Positions 36,836 through 48,310 of a stretch of DNA of 64,000 nt are shown here, in pieces. This DNA is from Pyronema omphalodes. Its lineage: Eukaryota; Ascomycota; Pezizomycetes; Pezizales; Pyronemataceae. Positions within the stretch are counted from its first letter, which is position 1. Every line of letters starts with the position of its first letter. The position numbers and the translations under genes were made by a program. Below the pieces are notes generated by a model. The model saw only the letters and a program-made list of their open reading frames with translations, made no database searches and was not told where the DNA came from. The stretch lies in contig JAJJXM010000012.1 in NCBI GenBank assembly GCA_024516155.1, positions 248,001 to 312,000 of the forward strand, written 5' to 3'.

Positions 36836-38636
36836 ACTTGACGAAGTTTATACATAGAGGTGTTTCTTGGACGATGTAAAGAAGAGTTAATGGTGGTTGG
36901 GCGATAAGGGTTAATTCGAGATAGATGAACGGGGGATGTACTTATGTGTTTTGCTTTCATTTGAGGATTGGGTTAGCGGGATTATCATGGCTGTCTTGTA
37001 CTTATTGCTACTGAGGTTTTGAGCGTGCATATGATGGGTTGTATAATAATGGGTGGGAAAGCATAGTACTTTCAATGGGGATTCCTGTGATTTGGAGATT
37101 ATGGGTTAATATTATTATTGCATTCCGGGAATAGGTAAAATAACGCCCGTTCTACTGTGTTCCTGATATCAATAATTTGGTTGCCACTTTTGCCTGCTTT
37201 GTACTAACCCAGATTGCTCACTGGTCAACCCTTTTGGGGTACATAAACACATTTGGGCGCCACTGTACGTACTTCATTGTTCGACTGATTGCCGTCTTTT
37301 ACACCCTAGACATATCAATTGAAATACGCTAATCAGCCATAAATTCAGCTAAGCTGTACGATGTTCGTTCCCACCGCTGGGGAAAGTATGACCGAGTGAT
37401 ACATAATGAAATGCAGGCTGCAGCACCGCACATTGGCAAAATCTTGTGTGTCGTTAAGCCACCGCGATATTTTATTCGTGTGAGTAGCTAAGCAACTATG
37501 AGGACATCAAATGGACTCTGGAAAGGGTAACAAAGACAAAAGGGGTTCAGAGATCAAAGTATCAGAGTCGGATCAGTTTCTCATTGATACTAATAAGGCA
37601 GCCGAGATAATCACGACTGAAAATAAATAGTCAAGGAGATGAGCAGTGTTATAATAGCCTGCCCGGCCCATTCACAAGTTTCGTCGTAAGCCCCGCATCT
37701 CTCTGGGCCACTTAGGAAATCCGAAAAAATTCTTGAGATTAATTCCAACATCCGGAATCATCACTGATTGGTAGTGATTCGCCGTGATTCAATACCACGT
37801 CATCCCGCAACGGAGTCTTAGTAGACTAAGCAAATGGATGATACGTACGTGAACTTAAGCCTTGTTGTCACGGCCACAAAACTTTCAAGTTTTCATTTAA
37901 CAGGACCGATTGTAGTAGTTCGGCACAAAGTCTATGCCATCCCCTGGGCAGTGGAAACATTTCAAGCACCAAGTGTGGTATTCCAATTACAATTTAAACA
38001 GCAAAGCTTCTAAGGGTATGTAGGCACTTGAGCTGTTTTCCAGAAGTCGCTACGATATGATATAGCTTGGAAATAGCTCTAGTCAGAAGCATAGTTTTCG
38101 ACATTGCCAGTCGACAATTGGCGTCTGTAGTTAAGTTATTATAGCGATATCTGTGAGCGTACTGTTCATGCATTATAACGTTAAGCGGGCCGGAAATTAT
38201 AACAGCAGACAGGAGAAGGCATAATTATGGTACAACTGCTATTAATTGGGGTACGTGGATATTGAAAGGAACACGTTGATGCATGTTTGCATGGAAGTAC
38301 CTGAGAATATTGTAGAAGCTTTGTGGGAAAGGAAGGGTAGTAAGATAAATCATAAGGACCGCGAACGACCGACGGCATTCGAGTTCGAAATCTATCAGGG
38401 GCAAGTTAGTGTTGAGATGCTTCTTTGCAACCATTAAATCAAGACAAGTCATCAATAGTTTTAGTTTCTTGTATAGGAAACGCTTTGTTTGTCTGAAAAT
38501 AATATTTCTTTCGTAAGGGTAACATAATCCCTCAAATGCAATGGCTCTATTACACCACATCCCCAAACAGGGTATGACCAGTTGTTACCGTAAATTACAC
38601 ATATTCCATGATCAATAACCGTTTTATGATTCCAGC
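36836..38636. other. Intergenic between converging MOB1 and RPN7
   Basis: 1.8 kb with no gene-like frame. The sequence is AT-rich with scattered stops in all frames. I see no repeat of note. Confidence 0.55.
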
Positions 38637-40057
38637 TTACGCTCTCTCACTTCCTCTCAACCTCACTGCCTGACCGAACTTTTGCAATTTCGTCAAAAGC
38701 TGGTCACCCTGCTTGATAACATCGTTGTACTGTCTGTTCTTATCGTCTGGTCGGTTGGTCTCGATAACACCGTTGACACGGTCAATAGTGCAGTTGAGCT
38801 GCTTGGAGGGAATGAACTTGGACAAGTCACGGTCAAGCCAGTCAACCGATACGCCGAACTGGCTGGCCATGTTTTCTAGTGACACAACACGGTAGCTCTC
38901 GAGGAGCTGAGTGTAGGCGTGCCGTCTCATCTCACGAACAAACCTGGTAACCATTAATATCACACTTCATCACTCGGCTTTCGGGGCAACCCACCAAGGC
39001 TTGTGCTGAGCCAAAATACGGTCACGGTTCAAGAAGCTCTCCTCCACCTGAGCAAGAGAGTGGAAGTAGCTCTTGTAGTCACAGGTGTAGAAGCTGTTGA
39101 CAAGAGTCTCCAAGCACTCGTAACCGTCAGTGTTTCCGTAATCCGACATCTCAACATCATCTCCACTGGCTGAATGTTTGCTTCCAAGAACAGCCAAAAC
39201 CTCTGCTGAGTCGACAACCTTCTTCTTGAAGTCAACACGGTCAAGGGATATCGTCCCGGCGAGAACAGCGTAGAGAACTAGCGAGGTGTAGGTACAAAGT
39301 TCTGATGAGGTGAAAGTGGAGAGGGATTCGAGAAGGAGAGGTGCAGCATCGGCGAAATTTCGTACGGAGACAAGGTGGAGTCCGGTGTAAGACTTCAGAC
39401 GGTTACGACGGTCCCAGTCTCCTCCGCTCTCAACGAGACTTTGCATTCAGTTAGCGTGATACCAGGACTGAGGTGGTTTGGTAGAGGCCGTACAGCTGTG
39501 CGCGCTCAATGTCCTTTGCTACTCCGTGCTTGTCGTCAAAAAACATCTGGATACGGATCATAGCCAACACGATGTCAATCTTTGCACCGGTGGACGCGGT
39601 CTTGGTAAGAAGCTCTTCGTAGGCAGCAAGGGCTTTCTCCTGTAAATAGAGTTAGCAAAAACAACACGCAGGATAGCTTAAGAAGCTCATGTTATGCCTT
39701 TTCTAGAATCCTAGCCCAAAGCTCGGCCTTCTTTCCCATAGCTGCGACAACTTCTGATTCTCCAGCATTCTCCTCTGCCTCCTTCAGTTCTGTATTGTAT
39801 CCAGCAAGCTCCTCCTCGTTCTTCTTCAAAAGCTCGTTGTAGAAAGCTTCATCCCACTCGATCTTTCCAGCAAGAATTCCATCTGACTTGTGTGCGATGT
39901 AACGGTATAGAGGTGCCTGCGAGTGCTCTTTGATCGAGGTCGTGAGGATCTTGTGTGCGGTTGCGTGATGAGCGGACAAGCTGGGTTGCTGAAGAGTGAA
40001 GATGTGCTGTGCCAAAAGCAGGTTCGGGTATTTAGCGTATTGAGGGTCTGATCCCAT
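38637..40057 (-). CDS. RPN7: 26S proteasome lid subunit Rpn7 (PSMD6)
   Basis: Exons on the minus strand are 40057..39698, 39639..39494, 39438..38995 and 38943..38637, giving 418 aa. Conserved blocks are WARILEK-EKALAAYEELL, IDIVLAMIRI, LLVESGGDWDRRNRLKSYTGL, YTSLVLYAVL, VREMRRHAYTQLLESYRVV (PCI start), FGVSVDWLDRDLSKFI and CTIDRVNGVIETNRPD. The length matches yeast Rpn7 (429). The protein is part of the regulatory-particle lid. Intron 1 appears to start with GC (AAG-GCATAA) rather than GT, because no GT donor lies between the last conserved residue and an in-frame stop. The donor of intron 3 (GTGGGT at 38994) was chosen over a GTGATG giving a 30-nt intron. The gene is divergent from RSM24 (329 bp). 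Confidence 0.93.
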
Positions 40058-40386
40058 GATTGTGATGATATGTGTTGCTGAGAGCTGTTGATATCCTGGG
40101 TATGATTGATTGGTGTGCTTTCTCGAAGCTCTTGAGATGGAATTGGTGGTTTAGTATTGATACTGGAGTAGTCTCTACCCCAAGCAGCACATAGCAGTAA
40201 GCAACCAAGCATGGTGGGGAAGCCGGGCAACTTAAGAATTACCCCATTCGGAGCTAACCTCTGAACCTTGGAGCCGCATGCCTAGGCTAGACACCCCACT
40301 AATTATCCCACGTTACACGGTCTAGCAGATTTCAGTTCGACATCCTACTTCACGCTCGAATTGCTGCCGCTTCGAGTTTCGCAACA

Positions 40387-41262
40387 ATGAGAAGCCTCAT
40401 TCGATCTGTCGCCGGCGCGCGTACCTGCAGCACTCTCCTCGCCCGCCCTGCTCAGAACGCCGCATTGGCCGTCACTCGTCGCGGCATTGCCTCCGCCGCC
40501 GGACCGCCATCAAGACGTCGCAATCGCGAACCCGCAGCACAGGATGACGAATTTGACCCCGAGGAGGAAGAGGAGAGTACAGATGCATACGAGTTGGGGG
40601 AGATGACCTCGGACGCCCACGCCGAGTTGGATCGTCACAGAGAGATCCGTCACTTCGCCAGAGTAGCAGCGTATGAGATGCCAATCCTTTCTCGTAAATG
40701 CCCGCCCGAGATATACCGGTGACTGCGGGTAGATGGGTCTAATTGTCTCAAATATAGAGTTGGCTAAGCCTTTTGTTCCTCCTACCGCTGCTACACCGCT
40801 ACGATTCCGTTACACTACATACCTTGGAGAAGAGCACCCGGCAGAATCGAAAGTCGTCGTCGAGTTCTCTGTTGCAGACCTTGGTTTGAATGAGGTTCAG
40901 GCTTCTAAGCTGGTTAAGCTCGCCGGCGTCCGTTACAACCCCGAGAAGAACACTATTAAGATGTCCTGTGAGAAATTTGACGAACAGGCTCAGAACAAGC
41001 GCTACTTGAGTGATGTGGTGGACAAGCTTATTAAGACGGCAAAGGTATGCGAATCCTCTCCCAGGCCACTGGGCATATATTGACGTTTTTCTAGGACGGC
41101 CGCGACAACTTTAAGGACATTCCCTTTGACTTCAGACACTATAAGCCTAAGCCAAAGAAGACAGCCCAACTCCCCTTTGAGTGGCTAGAATTTTCCCAGC
41201 AGAAGATGAGGGAGAGAGAACAGAAGAGCAGGTCTGAAGCTGAGAAGATTTCCCAGGAGTAA
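40387..41262 (+). CDS. RSM24: Mitochondrial small-subunit ribosomal protein mS35 (Rsm24)
   Basis: Three exons give 253 aa: 40387..40693, 40758..41044 and 41095..41262. The start has an Arg/Ala/Ser-rich mitochondrial leader (MRSLIRSVAGART...TRRGIASAA). A disordered acidic linker follows, then the MRP-S28-type domain: MPILSQLAKPF, PLRFRYTTYLGEEHP, KVVVEFSVADLGL, KLVKLAGVRYNP and IKMSCEKF. A basic tail and a helix rich in Glu and Lys end the protein. It is predicted to act in the mitochondrial small ribosomal subunit. It converges on uS9m, 256 bp away. Together with uS9m and Atp4 it forms a run of three nuclear genes for mitochondrial proteins. Confidence 0.9.
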
Positions 41263-41518
41263 TGGAGATTATGCAGTAAATGCATCCAAAATTTCATTTT
41301 GAAAATTGTATTATAGGGGCGGTTTTCGGTTGTACAATTACTTCTGCGAGTACATAGATTCTGCAATATATCTTTCTTTGCGCACAAATCTAGAGTCATG
41401 TATAATGTGAAATCAACTACTTTTTTCCTTTGGGTATCAGAGCACATGAGATCTAAAAAAATATAATACATTGACTGGAATATAGTAGTACACCACCAAA
41501 CCCAAACATTTTCTCCCC

Positions 41519-42501
41519 TTAACGCTTGACCCAGGCAGGCATCTTGCGGGCCTTGAGCTTTCCGGGCTTCTTACGCTCAACCATTCTGGCATCACGGGTA
41601 ACACATCCAGCTGCGCAGAGTTAGCAAATTTCCAGCAAATGGAAGAATAATAAAACACACCTCTTCGTAGGGCCGGCTTAAGAGCAGGCTCGTGAACCAT
41701 CAAAGCTCTGGCAATTCCCAAAGTCAAAGCCTCCGCCTGTCCGGTCTTTCCACCGCCCTCAACATTTGCCCAGACGTTGTAATGCTGCATACGCTGAGTG
41801 GCAACCAACGGCCATAGGGCACTCTCACGATCATGGATACGCTCGAAAACGGAAGCAAGAGGCTTTCCGTTAACGACGACCTGACCATCACCCTCCAAAA
41901 CGACGACCCTAGCAACCGAGGTCTTTCTGCGTCCCAATCCATGTGCCCGGCCAAACTCGTCAACTTCCTGTGCCTTTTTCTGAGAGACAGCCGCCGTAGT
42001 GTCGCGTTTGTACATGTTGATAGCGTTGGTGACTTCCTCGGGAATAACTTGGGGGTCGATGCAGTTCAAACGGTCAAGAATATCAATGATCTTCTTGTAC
42101 TTTGCCGCCTTAACATCTCTTCCAACCATACCACGGTAGGCAGCGAGGGTTCTCCATTTGACGCTGGGGGCATTATCTTTGGGAACAGTCGGGAGTGTCT
42201 GGTATTTCCGGAGAAGGTCCTGAAGGGCCAACCAGTTGTCGAAGAAGTCGGCGTTACCGGTGAAGTAGGATGCAGAAACGGGCACGAGACGAGTGGATTC
42301 CTTGGTCATAGACCATTTGGGAGGAAGCGCGGCGTCGGGCTGGGTAGGAATATCGACAACGGCGGCTCGGGGAGTGGTGGACGTGGTCAGTGGCCGTGCC
42401 TGCCGAATGGGAAGTGTGCGTAATTGGGGGCGGGCAAGCTGTACGACTTCATCTAACACTGCCCGCGCAGAGCATCGTAGGGATGAGACGCCGACCGGCA
42501 T
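41519..42501 (-). CDS. MRPS9: Mitochondrial small-subunit ribosomal protein uS9m
   Basis: Exons on the minus strand are 42501..41661 and 41610..41519, giving 310 aa. An upstream in-frame Met is possible (42633), but the Met at 42501 gives a clean mitochondrial presequence (Arg/Ser/Thr-rich, [11 protein letters not shown]). A fungal-specific helical N-domain follows. The S9 core is unmistakable: [27 protein letters not shown]-like [15 protein letters not shown], then [21 protein letters not shown]. The C-terminus is basic ([11 protein letters not shown]). In bacterial and mitochondrial ribosomes the last residues of uS9 reach the P-site tRNA. The second exon adds only the last 30 residues and restores the universal C-terminus. 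Confidence 0.95.
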
Positions 42502-42842
42502 AGTTGCACTCGTTTGGTGTTCGGAGAGCTGAGGTTCGGAGGTTGAAAGGACAAGAACTTTTTGGCACGATACCTGGCTTGGCGAACGCGGACAAGCGAT
42601 ACCCCTCCGCATAGCCGCGATCCCGTACCCCAAAGCAACGATTTATGGCAGCAGAACAAGTTTAACATTTGCACATTTGTGGTATATTTTGTACATTACA
42701 GCGCGTTTGAATAATTGGCTTTAGAGGAAACTAATATACTGCACTGAATTGACCAACTACAAAGAAAACACAGTCTAATTCCCACACGCCCTTAATTTTG
42801 CTATTTACTGCTTAGAGACGATTCCTGGGGCAACGGCATTAG

Positions 42843-43724
42843 TCATATTTCTTCGCTTTTCGGGGCTAATTCAAACATACTCTCAACGTCGGCAACGGAC
42901 TGCTGGAGGATCTGCTGGAGGACCTTGGGGTTCTCCAACTCCTTCTTGACCTTGGCAATCAAGGACTCGGCCAACTCCTTCTGCTGGCGCTGCTTGACCT
43001 GAGCCTCGTAGCGGACCCAAGAGTCGAGGACGGACTTGGCCTCAGCGGCGAACTGAGTGCGCTGCTCGAGCTCGTAGGCCTGAGCCTCAAGCTGGGCGGT
43101 CTCCTGTTGAATTGTGAGAATTGCGCCACTTTCATCATCCGGCGACATCGAATCGCCACTGATTCGTGGATTCAACGTACCTTAGAAACCTCGAAGAGGG
43201 CCTTGGTGACATCGACAACGTTGCCCATCTGGGAAACGGACTCAATGCGGTCCTCAACGGCCTTCATGTGGTCGGCACGAGCAGAGTTCAAGATGTCTCT
43301 GATCTTAGTGACCTGGGCGTTGGCCCACTCGGAGTAGGCAGGTCCTCCATACTTTCCGATAGCAGTGAAGACGGAGAGCAAGCAGAAAGCAACGACGGTC
43401 TCCTCGTTGAGAACGTAGATTTCGTTAGAGATGGCGGCAATGGAGAGACCAGCGACGGAGGAGAGGATGGCGGTCTTAGAGATGAGAGAGTTGCCGGGAA
43501 GAGAGTCGAGGATGGACTGGGCCTTTGCCTTGGGGTCGGTGGTAGGAACGCTCGAGTTGTAACGAGCGGACACAACAGCGCCGACACGGGGAAGGGCCGC
43601 AGCCGAGGGACGGAGACGAGCAGCGCCTGAAAAAATCAAATCAGAGTCAGTGGCCGATCGAACGTGTATATCGCGGGTTCATCGATGCCGTACCCGCAAG
43701 AGTTTTGGTCAGCCGCATAGACAT
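42843..43724 (-). CDS. ATP4: ATP synthase subunit b (Atp4), peripheral stalk
   Basis: Exons on the minus strand are 43724..43694, 43626..43181 and 43103..42843, giving 245 aa. The N-terminus is a mitochondrial presequence (MSMRLTKTLAGAARLRPSAA) cut into two exons. Two hydrophobic segments lie near residues 65-110 (ISKTAILSSVAGLSIAAISN and VVAFCLLSVFTAIG). A long polar helix follows, forming the stalk, and ends in an acidic tail. Length and hydropathy match fungal Atp4. The protein is part of the Fo stator of mitochondrial ATP synthase. It is divergent from SWP1 with 643 bp between starts and lies next to two mitoribosomal genes. Confidence 0.93.
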
Positions 43725-44367
43725 TGTGAGGAGTGGAGACGGGCGGTGGTGTGAATTTGCTGATTGTGGTGAATTGCAACTTGCTCGGGTCGATGGACCT
43801 TTGACAAAAGCCAAGCCATGGCACGATTAGTCCCGATTCATGGCAGATCACCCGATGGTCTTCTTTGCCGGTGGAAACGACGGCCAGCGATAATACATTC
43901 ACTTAATAGGTTTTAATATGAGAAAACTTTCATCTTATCTTTATAGGTTTTTAGAGTCTTGAAAAACTCTTCACGCTGGTGACATCAATCCAAATATCAA
44001 GCGATGGCCCTACGCCCGAGCCGCACCGCGGGCCCTCCGATACCCCTCATCAGGGTCTTCTTGACGTCGTCGATTTACAATATTATCCACCCAAGCCGAA
44101 TAAAGTATATACAATTGAATTGACATTCTAATATTCTTTTTTGATAATTAACGAAACATCATCGACTTTCTGTACTTTTATCTACCGCCCCTCCGTCATT
44201 CCCGCCGCTTAGCCTCATATGTACGCCGCGCATGTTACACGAACCCAGGTTACATGAATCGCGAGTGATGATTCTTGATCCAGACCACGTTTCCTCTTCG
44301 GTCAAGGCTTCGTCACCTTGAACTTCCAGAGGTATCATCCACCTTCACGCCCACTCCAACAACAGCA
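43725..44367. promoter_or_regulatory. Intergenic promoter region, ATP4 and SWP1
   Basis: Divergent upstream region of 643 bp. No specific sites were assigned. Confidence 0.45.
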
Positions 44368-45333
44368 ATGCGGTCTCTTTTACTTCTCGCCTGCTGCAGC
44401 TTCGCCGCTGCAGAGTGGACATTTTCTGCTGGTAAAGCCACCATTGCGAGTCGCGGCGACCCAGAGGGCTCTAGCACTACGTATGTTAACTATCTAGCAT
44501 CTCCAACCTCAATTGCTAACGAAACATAGCTTCTCCCCGTCCAGCCCAATCGCCAGCACTATTCCTCTGAGCTCCAAAGATATCCTCAAGCTTACCTTCA
44601 CCATAAATAATGACGACACCCCGGGACGTCCTCACCAGGCCTTCTTGCTAGTGAAAGATTCCCAGAGCTCACTGGAGACTTTCTTCCCGCTCAATGTTAA
44701 GGAAACTAGTGGAAAGGCCAAAGTTGACCTTGTGGGCACAATTCTACCTTGTTAGGCGCGCGTTTAGTGCTAATTGCGTGTAAACAGGCCCACAAAGACC
44801 TCCCCGCACACCTTCTTTCCTCCCCTGAGCTCTCCCTCTCCCTCGCACTCGGCAGCTTCGGTACTCCCGGCTCTCTACTTCCTCTTGGATCCGTCGCTCC
44901 TATCATCGATGACAACGCAAAGGCTGCCCTCGAGAAGCAGCGCGTAAAGGAGCTCGGCGACAATGTGATTTACGGGCCTAAGAAGGAGATCCACCACGTT
45001 TTCCGGCCGGATGCTATGAACCCTCCCAAAGTCATTACGCTGGCTTTCTTGTTTGCGGTTTTGGCTGGTTATCTTGGATTATTCGGTGCTTGGTTCCCGT
45101 TGCTCGGAGCAAACTTTGCACACCTCCCTAAGGCACTGCAGGCGGCGCCTTTATCACACTCAGTTTTCTTCGTCAGCTTGGTTTCGTTAGAGGCTATTTT
45201 CTTTATGTACTACACCCAATGGAACTTGTTCCAGACACTTGGGGGATGCGCGGTAGCTGGTCTGACCTGTTTCCTGACTGGAAGTCGGGCATTACGGGAG
45301 GTGCGAGCCAGACGGGAGCGTGGAGAGCGTTAA
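44368..45333 (+). CDS. SWP1: Oligosaccharyltransferase subunit Swp1 (ribophorin II)
   Basis: Three exons give 286 aa, the same as yeast Swp1: 44368..44480, 44530..44731 and 44788..45333. The start is a short hydrophobic signal peptide (MRSLLLLACCSFAAAEW). A lumenal beta-rich domain follows (LKLTFTINND, PHQAFLLVKD, AKVDLAHKDLP). Three hydrophobic spans fill the C-terminal third (LAFLFAVLAGYLGLFGAWF; VFFVSLVSLEAIFFMYY; LGGCAVAGLTCFLTG). The last residues are Arg/Glu-rich and cytosolic. The family is a structural part of the ER N-glycosylation complex. The second donor is GTGGGC, weaker than others, but the join rebuilds the conserved KVDL-AHKDLP. Confidence 0.9.
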
Positions 45334-45544
45334 AAGTTTGTGAGGCTATGGTTACAGCATTAGCAGTTTGTGGTGGTTATGTGAATTTGAGCATTGGACG
45401 TTTTTCATTGTTTTTGTATTGATACCACTGTCTTAGACGTTCAATAAAATGTAATCAATTGTAACTTTTGATCCTATCCAAACACCATTTTTGTCCTTTC
45501 CAAAATGACGTTCGTGCGCCTATCTACAAACCCCGATTTTATAT

Positions 45545-48310
45545 TTATGCCTTCAATCCCTCCATGCACTCCTTAAGCCTCTCAAATCCAGACGTGTGCT
45601 CCCAGTTTTGCTTTCCCTTTCCAATAACACCGCGAACAACAGATCGCGACTTGAACTTCCAGTCTTTCGCTACCAACTCACCAGCTCCAAGTCCATCGGT
45701 CCTCTCCATCGGTCCCAAGGACTCATACGCATCCACCAACTCAATGGTAGCATCAACAACCTCCTCCCATTCCTTCTCGGTAGCATCTAGGATTCCAGGT
45801 CTAGAGTTGACCGCTCTCCAGGCCTTCTCATGAGCATCAAGAGCAGCTCTATATTTCCTCCTCCACATGTTGAGCTTGGCAACAATCTTCCACAATCGCT
45901 GGTTCGTAGTAATAAGCGGTACTACATCCTTTTCGACCAACTCAACAACGTACTTCTGAATACCGGGGGTGTTGGGGTCGTATCCAGTAGGGGTGTCTTT
46001 CGATAAGTCCTCGGTGATAATGTGCTGCACCAAGCTTTCCAAGATTTTGTGGTCCACTGCCAACTCTCCCTTGGTGTCCTTCAAAAGATTGATAACCTGT
46101 TTCATACAAGCCACAACATCCTGCCACTCCTCAAGATCGAAAGCAACAGTCAAGCAGTTGTCCCAAATTCTCCATGAGTCACGGTTAAGCTGTGCAGCAC
46201 GTTTGAACGCCACGAGAGCATCCTTCTGAGCCTTCTTGGGATCCTCAGGAGCAGCGACAAATTCGGCATCTTCCTCTTCGTCATCGAGACGGAGCTGAGC
46301 CTGGGGTTGATCAGAGGGTGCGTTACCACGTCTCAGAAGAGCAGTGGCAAGCATACTCCAAGTCTCAGCGTCGGTATCATCGATGTGCACAGCACGGCCA
46401 AAGGCACGAACAGCACCTTCCCAGGCGGAGAGCTCCAACCAACAGCATCCAAGAGCGTACCAGGAAGGTCCATGGAGGGGGTAGATCTTGAGGGCTTCAG
46501 AGTAAGCATCTGCCGACTTCTGGACTTCGTCTTTTCCGAGCCAGTATCTTCCAAGAAATCTCTTAGCTTTGGCGTATTTGTTATTGGAAACGGTCCAGGC
46601 CTTCTCGTAGTGCTCAGGGTTCTCTTCGATGTCTCCGAGGATGCACCAGAGACGGGGGGCCTCGGGAGGAGGAGGGATACGCTCCTCTCCGGCTTCGGTG
46701 AAGAGCTGGTTCATAATAACCTTCTTGGCTTTGGCTTCGTCATCGGTGGCGGCGTAGCAGAGGGCACAGTCGGCCCACATCTCAAGACGCTCGTAAATCT
46801 CCAAGGCGGAACGGAGAGCTCCAACGGAAGTCCATTTGGCGGCCAACTCTGCCTGAAGTTCCCAGGATGTAGGGATGGGAAGCTGATGGATGTATAAGAG
46901 ACGCTCACGGACGGAGGCAGATTCACCCTCCTTAGGCTGGGGCAAGAAGGTGGGGATGACAGATGCATCATGCTTTCCGTCCTCCAGGTAGTCCCCAGTG
47001 AGCTCTCCAACGATCTGGTCGACGATGACTTGGAACTGGAGAACGGCACGCTGGACGGTACGGGCTTTGGTGGACTCGATACGGGACTTTACGAGAAGTC
47101 CGAGGGTGTAGACTTCCCAGTTGGTGGATTTAGAGAGGACACGCTCGGCGTAAGGAATCATCTGCTCGCGGGTGATACCATCTTCAGGGTTGGTATTCTT
47201 GATTGTCTCTGTAATCAAGAGCAAGATGGTGGCATCGAGAGGGTGAAGAGGGGGCTGATCATTGGCATCAAGTTCAGCAAGACCAGCGAGCTCAGCGGGA
47301 ATATCGCTCTCGTCTTTGATGTCGGTGGAGTGGGGCTGCTTTTTGCTAAAAGAGATGGACTCGAGGAGGGTGTCGTCGTCGAGGTCGAGAGTCTGGGGCT
47401 TTGAGGTCTCTTGAGCATCCTCCGCACTCTTTGCCAAAACAACTAATTGGGAGGTCTCCTTAATTTGGAACTTGGTTCTCTTTCCCATGACTCCAGTAAG
47501 GGCGTACTTCAAGCCAGTCTTAAATGCGGCCTCCTCAAGAACCTTCAAGGCAGCAACATCGTTTCCGAAGTAGGTATCAACCATTCCACGCTCCACCAGG
47601 AACATGGCCTGGACAGTTCGGCTCTGCTCGGAGATTTTGGATGCAATAGCATTGATATCCTTGGTAATAAGCTTATGGAGAGTTCCGGTCCTCTCACTCA
47701 AGATACGCTGGTGGAGGAAGTTAAGTCTGAGCCTCCAGAAAGTGGCGGTTTCGGGAGCTCCTTCGGCAGCAAGCAGCTGTGAGTTGAGAATGGTCTTTGC
47801 GAGAACTAATACAATAGAATGGGGTGCAAGGTGGTATGCAGACTCTCCATCCACGGTCAAAGAAGCATTCGCAGCCTTGGAGATAGCCTTGAGGAGATCG
47901 GCATTCCCAGCGATGCACTCAGGAACGAGCAACTTGTCGGGATTGTAGAGAGGAGGAGGACCGGTGACAGTGCACTGAAGGTACAGTCTGAGGGCTGTGA
48001 CTCCAATGCACATCAAATTTAGAAGCCACTGTGATTTTTCAGCGTCGGCGACGGCGGAGAATTCGGAGGTAATTTTCTCCTCAATAAAGGCGGCGTAGTC
48101 GAGGTCATTCTGGAGCTTCTTTACAGAGGCATTTTCGGCATCGTTGATGTCTGCACCGAGGGTTTTCTGAGTAAGAGCAGAGTCGAGGAGCTCTTTGAAG
48201 TCGCCGTTCTGAACGAGAGCTAGGTTGTGGGAGAAGTCGCTTGAGACATCATCGCCTGCGATGAGCTGCCATTCAGCTGCGCGCTGATTTGTCGAGGTAC
48301 TGTCAACCAT
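45545..48310 (-). CDS. EMW1: TPR protein TTC27/Emw1
   Basis: A single exon encodes 921 aa, with no intron, unlike nearly every other gene here. The N-terminal half is helical and weakly conserved. The C-terminal half has a series of TPR units (about residues 480-720): ALEIYERLEMWADCALCYAA, YAKAKRFLGRYWLGK, AYSEALKIYPLHGPSWYALG, GAVRAFGRAVHIDDTDAETW, then ALVAFKRAAQLNRDSWRIWDN. The order and the WYALGCCWLELSAWEGAVRAF block match the TTC27/Emw1 family. Yeast Emw1 is essential and affects cell-wall integrity; the molecular role remains poorly defined. It converges on SWP1, 211 bp away. Confidence 0.88.
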   Translation of the reverse strand: MVDSTSTNQRAAEWQLIAGDDVSSDFSHNLALVQNGDFKELLDSALTQKTLGADINDAENASVKKLQNDLDYAAFIEEKITSEFSAVADAEKSQWLLNLMCIGVTALRLYLQCTVTGPPPLYNPDKLLVPECIAGNADLLKAISKAANASLTVDGESAYHLAPHSIVLVLAKTILNSQLLAAEGAPETATFWRLRLNFLHQRILSERTGTLHKLITKDINAIASKISEQSRTVQAMFLVERGMVDTYFGNDVAALKVLEEAAFKTGLKYALTGVMGKRTKFQIKETSQLVVLAKSAEDAQETSKPQTLDLDDDTLLESISFSKKQPHSTDIKDESDIPAELAGLAELDANDQPPLHPLDATILLLITETIKNTNPEDGITREQMIPYAERVLSKSTNWEVYTLGLLVKSRIESTKARTVQRAVLQFQVIVDQIVGELTGDYLEDGKHDASVIPTFLPQPKEGESASVRERLLYIHQLPIPTSWELQAELAAKWTSVGALRSALEIYERLEMWADCALCYAATDDEAKAKKVIMNQLFTEAGEERIPPPPEAPRLWCILGDIEENPEHYEKAWTVSNNKYAKAKRFLGRYWLGKDEVQKSADAYSEALKIYPLHGPSWYALGCCWLELSAWEGAVRAFGRAVHIDDTDAETWSMLATALLRRGNAPSDQPQAQLRLDDEEEDAEFVAAPEDPKKAQKDALVAFKRAAQLNRDSWRIWDNCLTVAFDLEEWQDVVACMKQVINLLKDTKGELAVDHKILESLVQHIITEDLSKDTPTGYDPNTPGIQKYVVELVEKDVVPLITTNQRLWKIVAKLNMWRRKYRAALDAHEKAWRAVNSRPGILDATEKEWEEVVDATIELVDAYESLGPMERTDGLGAGELVAKDWKFKSRSVVRGVIGKGKQNWEHTSGFERLKECMEGLKA

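Noticed and set aside
38941..38994. 30-nt intron (GTGATG donor) for RPN7 intron 3
   Set aside because: Too short for a fungal spliceosomal intron. The GTGGGT donor gives 51 nt and restores the conserved sequence.
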